From contig BGZK01001476.1 of the NCBI GenBank assembly GCA_005406025.1, forward strand, positions 81,267 through 145,266: a stretch of DNA of 64,000 nucleotides. Direction: 5' to 3'. Positions 37,380 to 48,488 of the stretch are shown here, piece by piece (within the stretch, counting starts at the first letter, position 1; every line of letters starts with the position of its first letter). The stretch comes from Eumeta japonica (Eukaryota > Arthropoda > Insecta > Lepidoptera > Psychidae). Under the pieces are notes generated by a model. It saw only the letters and a program-made list of their open reading frames with translations, did no database searches and was not told where the DNA came from. The position numbers were made by a program, and so were the translations under genes.

Positions 37380-38760
37380 TATACTCCGAGGGCGCTAAAA
37401 CGTTGAGATGATGAAAACTCAATTTTCTAAATTCGAACTGAAAATAAGAATTTTCCGATTTTTAAATTTTTTTAATTATCTTAGCGGGAAGTTAAAAATC
37501 TGATAGATAATTAATAAAATCCTATTCTTAAATTTTTGAAATGCGTTGTCTTTGAATTAATGAATTGATTTTGATTAGGTTTGCGGTATTCAATGCAGTT
37601 TTTCAAGTACTAAAAGAACTAATTTCATATAATCATCCCGACGAGAAACCGAGATGCTATCTTAAAAAAAATAAGGAAAAGGGTTGACCATAAAGACCAT
37701 CTCTGCAATTTCCCGTCAACTTTAAATGATCAAACATAAAATTTCGGAGTAATCATCATCATCGCTCAACCTTCAGCCAGTCGCATGCCTGAAAGGGACA
37801 AGTTCCAATACACCGAAGGGAGCGTAATTTTGGGGGTGGGTGGGAGTGTAGGTTATAGTCTGGATTAGGAGTGACGGGAGTGTAGAGCCAGACGGTATTC
37901 GTACAACCTTTAGCCAGAATCAAACATAATCATAGAACATGCATTCGATCAGATATAAAATTTCGGAGCAACTTAATAAAATCAATTCTAAGAAATTTTT
38001 CGTTAACCACATCTCACGAACTAATCAACCGATTTTGGTCGGTCTGACAGCGATCGACGTGGCTTTATGATGTCAAGAACTATTTATTTTTTAGAATCAA
38101 TCGATAAAGCTGTTCTTTCAAAAAACAGTTTTTCAAAATTTACATTTTTCAGATTTCTCAAAATTTTCGTGTCCGAATCAGTTCAAATTCATAGGAGATC
38201 TAAATTTTGTAAAACGGTTCCGAATGCCACTTGCTTGGTTCTAATCGATAAAGTCTTTCAAAAGCTATGAGAAATTTACATACATCCACACACGCAGACA
38301 CAAACACACACATACACATATAAACATACAAACACCATCGAAAAATTGTCAGGGTGGCTTCTTGTGACCTTAAAATGTCGAGATCTGATGAAAATCGATT
38401 TTCGAAAAACGGAGTAAAACCAATAACTTTCCGATTTTTAAAAATTTCAATTTTCTTAGCCCTAAGTTAATAAACACTTTATGGAAAAGTTGTCTCCAAC
38501 AGGATCTCTTGAACATTTTAAATGGAGTGGACTCTTTTTAATACCACAAACCGCGTTTCGATCGTTTAATCCATTCAAATTTTAAGAGAAATTTATATAT
38601 ATATATTTTAAGAGAAAATTAAGAGAAATACACACACACAGTTCGGAAAATTGTCAAAATGGATAAATAAATTCCTACGACCTTAAAAGGTCAAAATACG
38701 ATGAAAACTCAATTTTTTCTTTCCAAGTATCATAGCGGGAATCCCAAAATTTATAAATAA
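37380..38760. repeat. Dispersed repeat R3, at least three partial copies
   Basis: Segments near 37400-37500, 38340-38475 and 38640-38750 share GATGAAAACTC/ATTTTC, CTTTCCGATTTTTAAA and CTTAGCGGGAA(G/T). The middle part (37970-38280) has CAACCGATTTTGGTCGGTCT and a GATCGACGTGGCTT box that I know from common lepidopteran repeats (memory, not checked). ORF 38067-38270 lies inside and looks accidental. Confidence 0.55.
37753..37946. repeat. 194-bp segment flanked by 25-bp near-identical direct repeats
   Basis: 37728-37752 and 37947-37971 read GATCA(A/G)A(C/T)ATAAAATTTCGGAG(T/C)AA. The inserted segment starts with an ATC run and has a composition unlike its surroundings. It may be a retroposed insertion with a long target duplication, or a tandem duplication. 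Confidence 0.55.
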
Positions 38761-40042
38761 CGATATCGTATTTATTAGAATACAATTTACTGTTTACCAA
38801 TTATTGAACCATGAGAGTTGAACTCGTGCAGCGTTTAACTCCTTTAGCACTATATATTAATCTCCATGGAATATTCTCTCCATGAAATTATCAATACGGA
38901 GCAGACATACCTATGTGTATTTGTGTCAGTCTGCAGTACTTCGTCGCTAGATAGTCGTTTCAGAGACCTCTAAAATGAGTACCATTACGACGAAATAGTT
39001 GGTTCATTGAACTGTGTTTTTTTGTAGGTTCTATGATTCTTCTTTAAACTCACACCTATTTCCCGTAAGGGTTCATGATTTCAAACTATTTCTCAAAGGT
39101 TAGCAGATTTACATAATTGAACAGTTAGATAACTTTACCCAGGGATATCTTCCTCTATGAGAAAGGTTCCGGTGCTTAGAAACTATCTATGTAGGATGGA
39201 GCAGAGGAAATGAGCACTCTCCTTGAGATGCAAATGTCGGCACGAGATGTAGCCAAGTATACAGTTTTTATGTTTGCCTTTAAGTGAAATTCATAGCAGT
39301 TGTAGATCAGAATTACATCGTATTGCCTAAACATTATCATCGAATAAAAATTGCACTATTATACGCTTTTTGGTTTTAATATCCGAATATTTTATATCTA
39401 CAATTTTTATATCATTAAAAAAGCTTTCATACATCGATACACATCTCGATACAAATTGACGATTTTTCTTTTGTGTATGCTGTAAGATCTAGGGTTTTGT
39501 CAAATTTCGTAATTCTAGCTCAACGGGATAATAAATACTTAAGTATCCTAGTATCTCATCCTAAAATGTCGAAATATAACACAAAATGTCTGTATCTATT
39601 GATCACGTTGACATAGAAGCTTGATTTATACAACTTCAAGGGACCGTAAACTTAATACTAATCATAATTTTATACTAATTAAAACTCGACACTTCTACAC
39701 GTTTCTGTGGAAAGGTACAACAGACATACAGACAAACAGGCGGAAAATAGACTGATCTTCTGAGGCTTTTCTTGAGGGTGACTTTAAAACTGCCTTATAT
39801 TTTATTCTGAATTAAGAAAAATTCGAAAATGAATAAATAAAAATGTATTTATTTGATTTAAAAAAACGGCAATACTTGTAAACTGTCATTGCTTCATCTA
39901 CTATAAAAAGTTACTTTTACATACATTTTTCAAATGAATGCGACTTTATCATTTTAGAAATCGGACTAATGCGTGTCGGGTTACGCAGTGTAGTTTCATA
40001 GTTGCGCGTCACAATATGACAGCCCAGGAAGGAGACCTTTTC
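38761..40042. other. Unassigned AT-rich sequence
   Basis: No gene. 39480-39745 has the CAACGGGAT...ACAGACATACAGACAAACAG style seen at ends of insect retroposons, without a partner that I could fix. Confidence 0.4.
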
Positions 40043-40766
40043 GGGTTCCGAGCCAAAATGGCAAAAACGGAACCCTTATAATTTCGCCATGTCCGTCCGT
40101 CCATCCGTCCGCTCGTATGTCACAGACATTTTATTCAAAAACTACATAACGTATTTTGATCAGTTTATAGTGTAGCTGTCTTCTGTAAGCCACTACTTAG
40201 TTTAGTAGTTAAATTAAAAAAAAATCTAGGAGGGGGCACTTTATACGTGTAACAGAAGCTGAAAAAATTTTTTTTCAACAAACATCAAAGTGTAGCATTT
40301 ATTTCAATAGTTCTTTTACACCATTACAATTTCTAAGCATTTTTTTTAATTACGTGAATAATTTCGGATGTAATCGTTCCGAAAAATATTAAAAAAATGG
40401 CGAAGATAAATTCCAATAAATATTTTCAATGAAAATTATTTTGAACATTTTCGGACGTACTGTTTTTGAGTTACTGGCGAAAAGCTGTGTTTCTCAACAA
40501 AAGGACATAACTTACACGAAGATACGTTCTTTTACTGATACGCTTTTGTTTACACTAGTTTAATATCAATAGTCGACTTGTTTTTCTTTACTACTTTATC
40601 TACTTGTTTTTCTAGTTATAGGCGACTAAAGTGCTCATAGTTATTTTGTGCGGGAAACATAAAAAAATGTAACAACGTACTTTTTTAATCTGTAGTGCAT
40701 TTCTTTGTAATAATGGCTTCAGAACCTTATAATGAACATGGTCCAAAATGCTATTTGCCAGTATTT
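40043..40766 (+). repeat. Dispersed repeat R1, copy 2
   Basis: Second copy of 688-1430, same orientation and same order of landmarks. It is slightly shorter and retains the opening module better (AAAACGGAACCCTTATAA). Confidence 0.8.
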
Positions 40767-41114
40767 GCTTAATGCTATGAACCTATTAATTTAGTTTCAG
40801 ATTTAACGACTAACTACGCCTAAAAAAGGGCCCACATAGGACGGGCGTTAAGGATATTATGATTTTACACAATTTTACATAGTTAATAAACGTATATTTA
40901 CTGCCTGTTTTGTACAACCAACAACGTTATCTAAATAACTTTTAACAAAAATTTGCTTTTTGCTGCTCCAAGTACATTTTATGAATCTTCTATTACTCAT
41001 TAATTTGTAGTCTACTGGCTGTAAAAGTTTTCCGTTTTACTTCCTTATATGTACTACTGCCGTGTTTTTTTTCACATATCCAAGAATAACCATTTACCTG
41101 GTGGGGAAGACACA

Positions 41115-41485
41115 TATTCTAACAAAAAATAGCACCTTAAAGCTTAATATTGCACAAACTGACCCCTTTATCCAAAAATGGTTTTCACAGACCGGCAATG
41201 TTCTTGGGTGGACTATCCGATAATACCCCGTATCATGGAATAAAAGAGAAAAAAATTCAACCCCACTTTACATGTAGACGAGGTAGCCTCGAAAAATTCA
41301 TTTACAACATAATAATCCACTTTATCGGCTTTATAAATATGTATGTCCAAGCTGAATTACAACTTCTACTATTAAACATCTCTGAGCTAAGCCGCGGACA
41401 GACAGACAGCCATACCAACGGACGACGAAGGGTGAAATGTAAGGGTGCCTTCATGACTAGTAAAACCCTAAAAGAGATTTATTAG
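41115..41485 (-). repeat. Dispersed repeat R2, copy 2
   Basis: Reverse complement of the 7640-8000 family. The 111-codon plus frame at 41150-41485 lies wholly inside the repeat and is probably not a gene. Confidence 0.75.
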
Positions 41486-42515
41486 CCTTGTCAGAATTGA
41501 AAAAGTTGCTAGACTCCATACAATTTCAGACAAGACATTTGTTTACATATAATACATTGATTGCTACATTATGACTCTTCTAGCCGTACATAGACACTAA
41601 TAAACGCTTGCATTGGTATTCTCCACACTTTTTGGAGGATGATGGTTTAGAAATTAGGTACAAGGGACAAACGTGATAAGCGTGAAATTGTACTCACTAC
41701 GGTATATTTTCCTCGTCGGATCCCGAGCGATCCCGTGCTCAATTCCGAATTGCTCTATAATAGAAAAATAAGTATTTGGGATATTATTCGTGATAGTGAG
41801 TGAGTGGAAACAATGGAACGTTTTGGAAACACTCAAACGTGTAGCGGAAAAAATACTGAGGGAATCATGAAAGGGCGCTCCGAAGGGCGATTGGGTGGAA
41901 GCCTTTAAACATCTTAGAACAAAAGTCCCTTGGCCCTTTTTCCTACCGTTTGTTATTTGATTTCGAGTGGAAGGTAAATAATTTCGGTGTTCATAAAAGT
42001 AAGAAAATTATAAAAAGAGAAAATAATTTGATGGGTAAAACCTGCACATATTATAAAAAAAAATACGAATCATTTGATAGTTCTTTGTTGGCAGTTTATT
42101 TGCAAAAAAGGCATTCATTCATTCATTTATTATTTCCAAATCAGTCAGTAGTGGTAAAAAATATAACTGATGAGTCGTTAAGGGTTTTCATGTATTTTTG
42201 ATAGCATAAAACAATTCGTTATTTTTTAAGCTAAACTCCTGCGAATACGTATATGCTTACACATATACGTATTTGCTCACGTTGAATTTCTACCTATACG
42301 CCAAATAGGTTGAAAACAAACAAATTTACATTACAATATTGTGTTAGAAGCGGAAAATGCATAAAATATTGTCATTTACAACTTATTAACTATAACTAAC
42401 ATCTCGCTCAATTTAGTATAAAATGCGTGAGCGTAACTAAGCAATAGTTAGGGATGTGCAAGATTAAAACTTTTGTGTAAAAATTTTGCCAATGTCCGCT
42501 TTACAACAATTATAT
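41486..42515. other. Unassigned AT-rich sequence
   Basis: No gene. A hairpin at 42241-42276 (15-bp arms, one mismatch; GAATACGTATATG) was noted. Confidence 0.45.
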
Positions 42516-43129
42516 TACATCAGGGAAAAAGATTTATCGTATATTATAAGTGAAGAATTGCAGTAAAATCGAATTAACTCGCAATAAGTTAATTCTATGT
42601 GTATAGTGGGATTGGAAGGCCATTATTCACTATGAACTTTTAACACCGGGCAAACCATCAACTCGGATCTCTACTGCCAACTGCTGATGAAACTCACGCG
42701 AGAAGTAGGGAAAAAACTGCAGAAATAAATCAAAAAAAAGGGTGTGGTTTTTCACCATGATAACCAGACCAGACCAAACACATCTTTAGCCACTCAGCAA
42801 ATATTGAGAGATTTTGGTTGGGAAGTAATAATGTATGCGGTATATAGTTTTGAATTTACACCCTCAGATTTTCACCTGTTTCGGTCTCTTAAAAATTCCT
42901 TAGACAGTGTTAGGTTAACATCAAGAGAAGACTATCAAAACTGCTTGTCGCAGTTTTTTGATCAGAAGTCCCAAAGTTTCTACAGCATTGGGATTGTGTC
43001 ACTATTTATAAAATGAAAAGTTGTCGAACCAAATGGCATACACGTCTTAAAATTAAATATAAATGAAATATGTTGAAAAACTATCTTGAATTTGTATATA
43101 ATTTACGAAAAAACCTTTTACCGAGACCT
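42516..43129 (+). mobile_element. Mariner copy B, internally deleted
   Basis: The left terminal repeat (TTACATCAGGGAAAAAGATTT then ATCGTAT, 42515-42541) and the right one (about 43093-43129; reversed GGTCTCGGTAAAAGGTTTTTTCG) match the copy C ends. The interior jumps from the left end straight to the middle of the transposase (homology resumes near 42566 at TTAACTCGCAATAAG), so roughly half of the element is missing. Only mariner copy on the plus strand. Confidence 0.8.
42566..43016 (+). pseudogene. Mariner transposase C-terminal half
   Basis: The frame at 42744-43016 reads FHHDN, LATQQILRDFGWEV, then TPSDFHLFRSLKNSLDSVRLTSREDYQNCLSQFF. The HPPYSPD motif is degraded to YAVYSFE. The N-terminal DNA-binding domain and the first catalytic Asp are deleted. 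The C-terminal wording is the same subfamily as copy A. Confidence 0.85.
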
Positions 43130-43650
43130 TTTTTTTAAATGTCTTTAGTTAGAAGAAAATCATTTGATACAGTCAGATACTGAAAGGATTTTATAAGTTC
43201 TGTTTGAGCCCTAATTCTCGAAATTATTAAAGTTAAGTCAAAACTGTTCAAGAGTGATATTTTAGTCCCTTTTTACTTAATAATGTCAATAAAATACAAA
43301 GACCTGTTTATGATCTAATAATTACCTAATAGTCAAATTAATACTGGATTTGAGACATTCACATTTACAAGATGCTTTCTAATTATTTTGCTAATCGATA
43401 GTGCTTCGGCTTGAACATATAGATTTATTAACAGCAATTAGAGTCTATTTTTTAAAAAAAAAGGCTACGTTGCTTTTAAATATTCCACTTCGCTCTTTAT
43501 TATAAGCTCGTAATTTTTACACTTTTTGTTTCATGGTCATCGAATGTAATGACTTTTGCATAGGTTTTCTAAGTTCATAGTAATGTCATTTGTTGTCACC
43601 AAAAAAAATAAGGTTCTTTTTCAAATAAATTATATATATATATTTGATTT
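43130..43650. other. Unassigned AT-rich sequence
   Basis: No gene or repeat recognised. Confidence 0.4.
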
Positions 43651-44105
43651 AGTTACCATCTCTTGCAAGTCGCAGGTGGATGATGCAAGAATTACTTGAT
43701 TTCGGTGTACAAGAGGCATTTTCAGCTCACTCAACTGTACACGAATAGGGTGAATAGTTACGGTGCAACTACACATCCATGACTTACACCAGTGCGGATG
43801 TGAAACCGGTCAGTGTATACCCCTTTTATTCTCATGCAGGTACTGGAGCCTCTGCGTATAGGGACTACGGTACCCGTATCAATCCGCTACTCACACCGTG
43901 CGTAGAGAGGGAGTTCCATACATTATTATTTTCCACTCTATCATAAGCTTTTTAGCCAAATCTACGAAAAGTACAAAAGTTCTTTTAGCCTTAGCTTCTC
44001 CAAGAACTTCCAATTTTCAAAAACGTCTCGAAATTTCATTTGCAAATCCCAAATCTTACTTTCAGTCTCTTCCATAACAGTTGAAATGATTGCCACATTC
44101 AATTT
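43651..44105 (-). mobile_element. LINE-2 family fragment (RT palm region)
   Basis: Aligns in order to about 49280-49765: GATGATGCAAGAATTACTTG, GGCATTTTCAGCTCACTC, GGGTGAATAG...ACATCCATGACTTACACC and CTTACTTTCAGTCTC. It covers the RT region around GVRQGC and YADD, more decayed than the 48.5-kb copy. Confidence 0.7.
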
Positions 44106-44945
44106 GCAAACAAACAGACAGACCTTTCATCGAAATTCTATACATCCTATAATTTGCGCAATCACATGTTTTGATGTACACAAATTTTCACCAAGACTTG
44201 TCAAACCGTTCTTAAGTTAGAAAAAGACATGTACAGACAGACCTAAATTTTAAAAATGGAGAAAGTGGAGTCGATGAGTCGTAGAGCTAATATTGTACAA
44301 AATTTGACAAAAACATTGCACGTACAGACAGACGCTACATATTTGTATAGTAATTTATATTGAAAACTTAGTTCATCCTAATGTCATATTTTGAGGGTTT
44401 ACAAAACATTATTGTTTATAATGAGGCCAATACTAGTTTTTATTAACAATCTTTCTAAAATTCAATGACACCTTATTATGTTACATTCGTATGCAATTAA
44501 AATTACTAATTTTTATTTAACGCATAACGCATACGCATACTTGTATTGAGATGGTTTCGCTCTTAAGCAAAGAAATCCCTGCTCTTGATCTTTGTGGTTT
44601 ATTAATCAAATTACTATTACTTCTCATCATCCTCCGATCTTCAATGTTGTTTTTCTTTCTTTCGTTACTTTGCCAGACACGCCTCATATTCATTCCTAAT
44701 AAAATGAGCTACTTATACAATTTCATGTAATTTTTTCACCCGACTGAGCGAAGCAAAGGAGGGTAATGTGTTTATCAGCCCACATACATATGTAGGCTGA
44801 TACATGAAACATACATACATATGTATGTTTGTTCCTTTGTGGCCCTCTAGAGACCAAATGCGTAGGCCGATATTTATGACACTTGCGTCAGTCGATTTGT
44901 CTTAATCTTGTGAGTGTGACTAAAGACATGTCGGTAATCGAAAAT

Positions 44946-44974
44946 CAATATGGCGTCAACCAGACGCCATATTG
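44946..44974. repeat. Perfect 12-bp inverted repeat, 5-nt loop
   Basis: CAATATGGCGTC (44946-44957) pairs with GACGCCATATTG (44963-44974). Confidence 0.85.
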
Positions 44975-47567
44975 TGAAAAAGACAAAAATCAAATCGACA
45001 AATTATGACAAGTAGTGTATCACTGAATAAGTTTATGAAAATTCTTTATTAATTTTTCATTTAGAATGACTATTAACGATCGATAAAGATTTAAAGTTGG
45101 TTTAGAACCACTGTCACTTAATTTTTTTAAAATTTAATATAAAGTTGTAATAAAGTTGTTATATAATATAATCATATAACAAGCATTATTAATGTGAAAA
45201 ATAATTATTATAATATAAATATTATAATACTTAAGATCGAATGACAAACCCAGAATTTTACTGTTTTGAAAGATAATTTTAACCACCGTTACCAAAACCA
45301 TTAATTAATACAGTGAGAGAAAATAAATCTAATTAAGAATAAATAAACAATAAAAAAGATAAAAAGTCAATAATTAATTGATAACAATACATCGATAAAA
45401 AAAGGAATATTCACGATTATCACAACAAGACACATCGTTGCCACCACTGACGACGAGAAAAGATTCTTCGAACAGTGTCAAAACATAACTATTAAATATT
45501 ATGCAAAACAATATTGAAAAAATTTAAAAAAACCCTATTACATATATAGAAGTGAACTGAAAACATCGAAACAAGATAATATAAAATTATTATAATATAA
45601 TAAATTTTACAGTCGGAGGCATCCCATTTGTGTTTCTTTACTTGCTGCGACACTTGGTACATGTATAAGTCCGACTGCAAATATTTATTATATTTGATTG
45701 GATGATTTTTCACATCTTACTATTTGATTTGATTTGATTCGTAAAGTTCGAAGTCCGACACAGGTGCGGCTCAATACAATACAGAGTAGATTATACGATC
45801 GAAAAACATAGCGACGGAAATAACATATGTGGTTGTTTGTGCGAGTAAAAGGCATTCCAATGCGCCCCAACCGCGGTGCCTACTTTGTATGTGATGTCTT
45901 TGAATCTCAGATAAGACACGCTAGAAGGATTTTGTTGCAATAAGGTGTCGTTTTCAGTGAGAGACTGTTGCAATATGAAATAATCCGAAGAAATGGGTAT
46001 TTCATAGATAAACACATTGTTACTAACACTACATCATTGTTTATTTTTCGTCATTAACGGTGAAGACAATTTTCAAAATGATTTCTCGATAATTACTTTT
46101 CATAAATATGGCGTACCGAAAAAAAAGCACCTTTGAGAAATAATATAATCACAAAGATGACGATCATAGCAGGTAAGATTTCATCAAACAGACTATAAGG
46201 CCAGATAAAAATATAAAAATTTCTCTCGTCATATTAGTTAATAATATATATTTATAACTAACGTTGGTATTAAAAATTGAGCAATGTTTCGTGCAAAAAT
46301 AATATGTTTGTTTGAGTATACGATATATGCTCATACATTTACAAATTTTATGTTTTTACAATTACTTACAAATTTAACCAATCAATAGTGGTTTATTTCA
46401 TGCGAAATATTTTTCAGGCTATCATAAGGAATGTATGCTTCATAAATAAAAACTTTCCTATATACAGTACATATTATAAATATTTGTTTTACATAAGTAA
46501 CATCGATGTGTGTTAATGAAAGACTCAGTACCTAATTTAACCATAATTACTTAAATAATCTCTTTAACGTATAAAATTGCTTTATAACAGGTGCCTAATA
46601 GCTAATTTTATAATATGCATAATTTTATTCATATCGTTTATTACACATTCGCTATAGTGATTACAGCACAAACGTACACTACATTGATTTTACATTCACA
46701 TATTTATACTATTGTTTATGGTAAGTTTTTAATCTATTATTGTTTGGCTTGTACGTTCGTATTGTCAGTCTGATGTAATATACGAAGTAAATGTTTTTCT
46801 GTCAAGTTTTGTATCATAGGGTTTTCTTTACTTTTTTTTAAAAAATAATATCAATTTTATATCAAGTTTTATTATATTGACTTATTTCCTTACTAAAATT
46901 CTTTGATGATATTATTTATCCGAGATATCCCTTTACATACTCCATGGTTCTGTTATTAGTAGTGATTGAAATGGTAACGAAATTTGTTAACTTGTTAGTT
47001 TTTGATAAGCCTACTTTCTATTAATTATACATGTTGTTAAAGAGTCTCTTGCAATTGTATTAAAATGGATACTCACATAATAATATGAGAGCGTCTAGGA
47101 ATGTCAGAGAGTTTCAAAAAGACTCCATAATTTTCTCTACCATATTCACGTTGCCATAGATATATAAATATGTGTTCAGCTGGCGCTGAGAAAACTTTAA
47201 GCGACGATGGATCTCAATTTCTTACCTTTGCCTTAACGTAAAAATTCTTACCTAAGTAAGCTTTATGTTATCAATTTTGCTTACGGTCTTCTTATATTGC
47301 TATATTATACATAGATCTGTTGTTAAGGCTTTTATTGCTGAAGCATCGTATATTTTTCCATGACCAAAATATTAGTATTGAACAATATACTTCTATTATG
47401 ATTTCTAGTTGAATACTATAAAAAATATATCATAAAAAACACGTTCCGGGCCTCAAAGAGCGCATTAAGCCACCAGACCCGAATATTGTCTTCCCAATGG
47501 TGGGGACAGTTGTTAGCTATACCCTACTCGCACTGAGCCAGAGCGCAGAACTTTTTTAAGTTCTTCA

Positions 47568-47605
47568 AAACGAAGGGTTTGCTCAAAAGAGCAAACCCTT
47601 CGTTT
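47568..47605. repeat. Perfect 17-bp inverted repeat, AAAA loop
   Basis: AAACGAAGGGTTTGCTC (47568-47584) pairs with 47589-47605. It is balanced in GC, so not a by-product of AT richness. No U-tract follows in a way that suggests a terminator in this eukaryotic context. Confidence 0.9.
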
Positions 47606-48056
47606 GTTTAAAATAAAAAGATTATAGGAGGATACGCGCCAGCATTTGGGTAAATAAAAATTGATGCAACTATGAGAATATAAAAAATATTCATCACTTG
47701 TTGATTTTAGGAACGAAGTGTTTTGAAGCGAACGATCAGAAGCACACACGTCAGAGTTAATTTATAAACAATCGTCTGTATTTTTATGAAACATAACTTT
47801 AGTAACCCTATATAAGGAGATATAAATAGAATATAGAAGATTGAATATAAATAAGTGGATAAACTGAGACAAGTATTTATGTAAGTCCTTGCGGACAAAG
47901 ATGAAGACGTTACCAGTATAATAAATAAGCGATATCAAAACTCGATAAATATGTATTAGGAAAATAGTGGTCGCGCTTCTGACGTGATTTATATGAAAGG
48001 AAATCTTTTGTATAAATTACGAACACCAATCCTGTAGTAATAAATTTATCTTATGA

Positions 48057-48488
48057 CTAGATTTCGTCCGCGGCTCCGCCCGTGTGGAGATAAAATGAAC
48101 TCCTTGATCTTGTATATCGGCCAATCACGCTTACCGTCAGGATCCCGCTCATTATCCTGGTGTCGATTCGGATCCCAGTCCTATTTTTGATGCCAATTTT
48201 TCGCAGTCTTGATTCCTATCGCACTCCTGCTTTTGATTCAGGACTAGATTTAGGCTCCGCTCTTGATCTCGGTTCCGCTGTCAATTTTGATTTCACTACT
48301 GCTCCTTATTCCGCTTCCTGTCGCATTCTTCATTGTAATTTCAGTTCCACTCTCAATTTCAGCCTTGGTCTTGTTTTCGATTTCGATCCCTCCCGTTCTC
48401 GATTCTCGATACTGCTCTCCGTTCCGCTTTCTATTTCGGTTTATACTATCGGTCATGGTTCCGATTTGGATGAAGCCATGGAAAATTA
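48057..48488 (-). mobile_element. Helitron with degenerate hexamer array
   Basis: Reversed, it ends CACACGGGCGGAGCCGCGG...CTAG then T (CTAG at 48057-48060). The body (48140-48480) is an array of GATTCC/GATCCC/CTTGATTTCGG-like 6-12 bp units, which explains overlapping 83-110 codon frames on both strands (for example repeated NRNR and SIS peptides). Its 5' end abuts the LINE that begins at about 48489. Confidence 0.65.

Larger units (their letters stand above)
44106..48056. other. Long unassigned stretch
   Basis: No supported gene. 44740-44990 is repeat-like (CCCGACTGAGCGAAG, GGAGGGTAATGTG; cf. GGGAGGGTAATGTAA near 29974). Hairpins occur at 44946-44974 and 47568-47605. Frames up to 78 codons have no motif. 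Confidence 0.4.

Noticed and set aside
41150..41485. 111-codon plus frame
   Set aside because: It lies entirely inside dispersed repeat R2, whose other copy at 7640-8000 does not keep the frame.
47568..47605. Rho-independent-type terminator
   Set aside because: The hairpin is real, but the sequence is eukaryotic and no adjacent gene exists to terminate.
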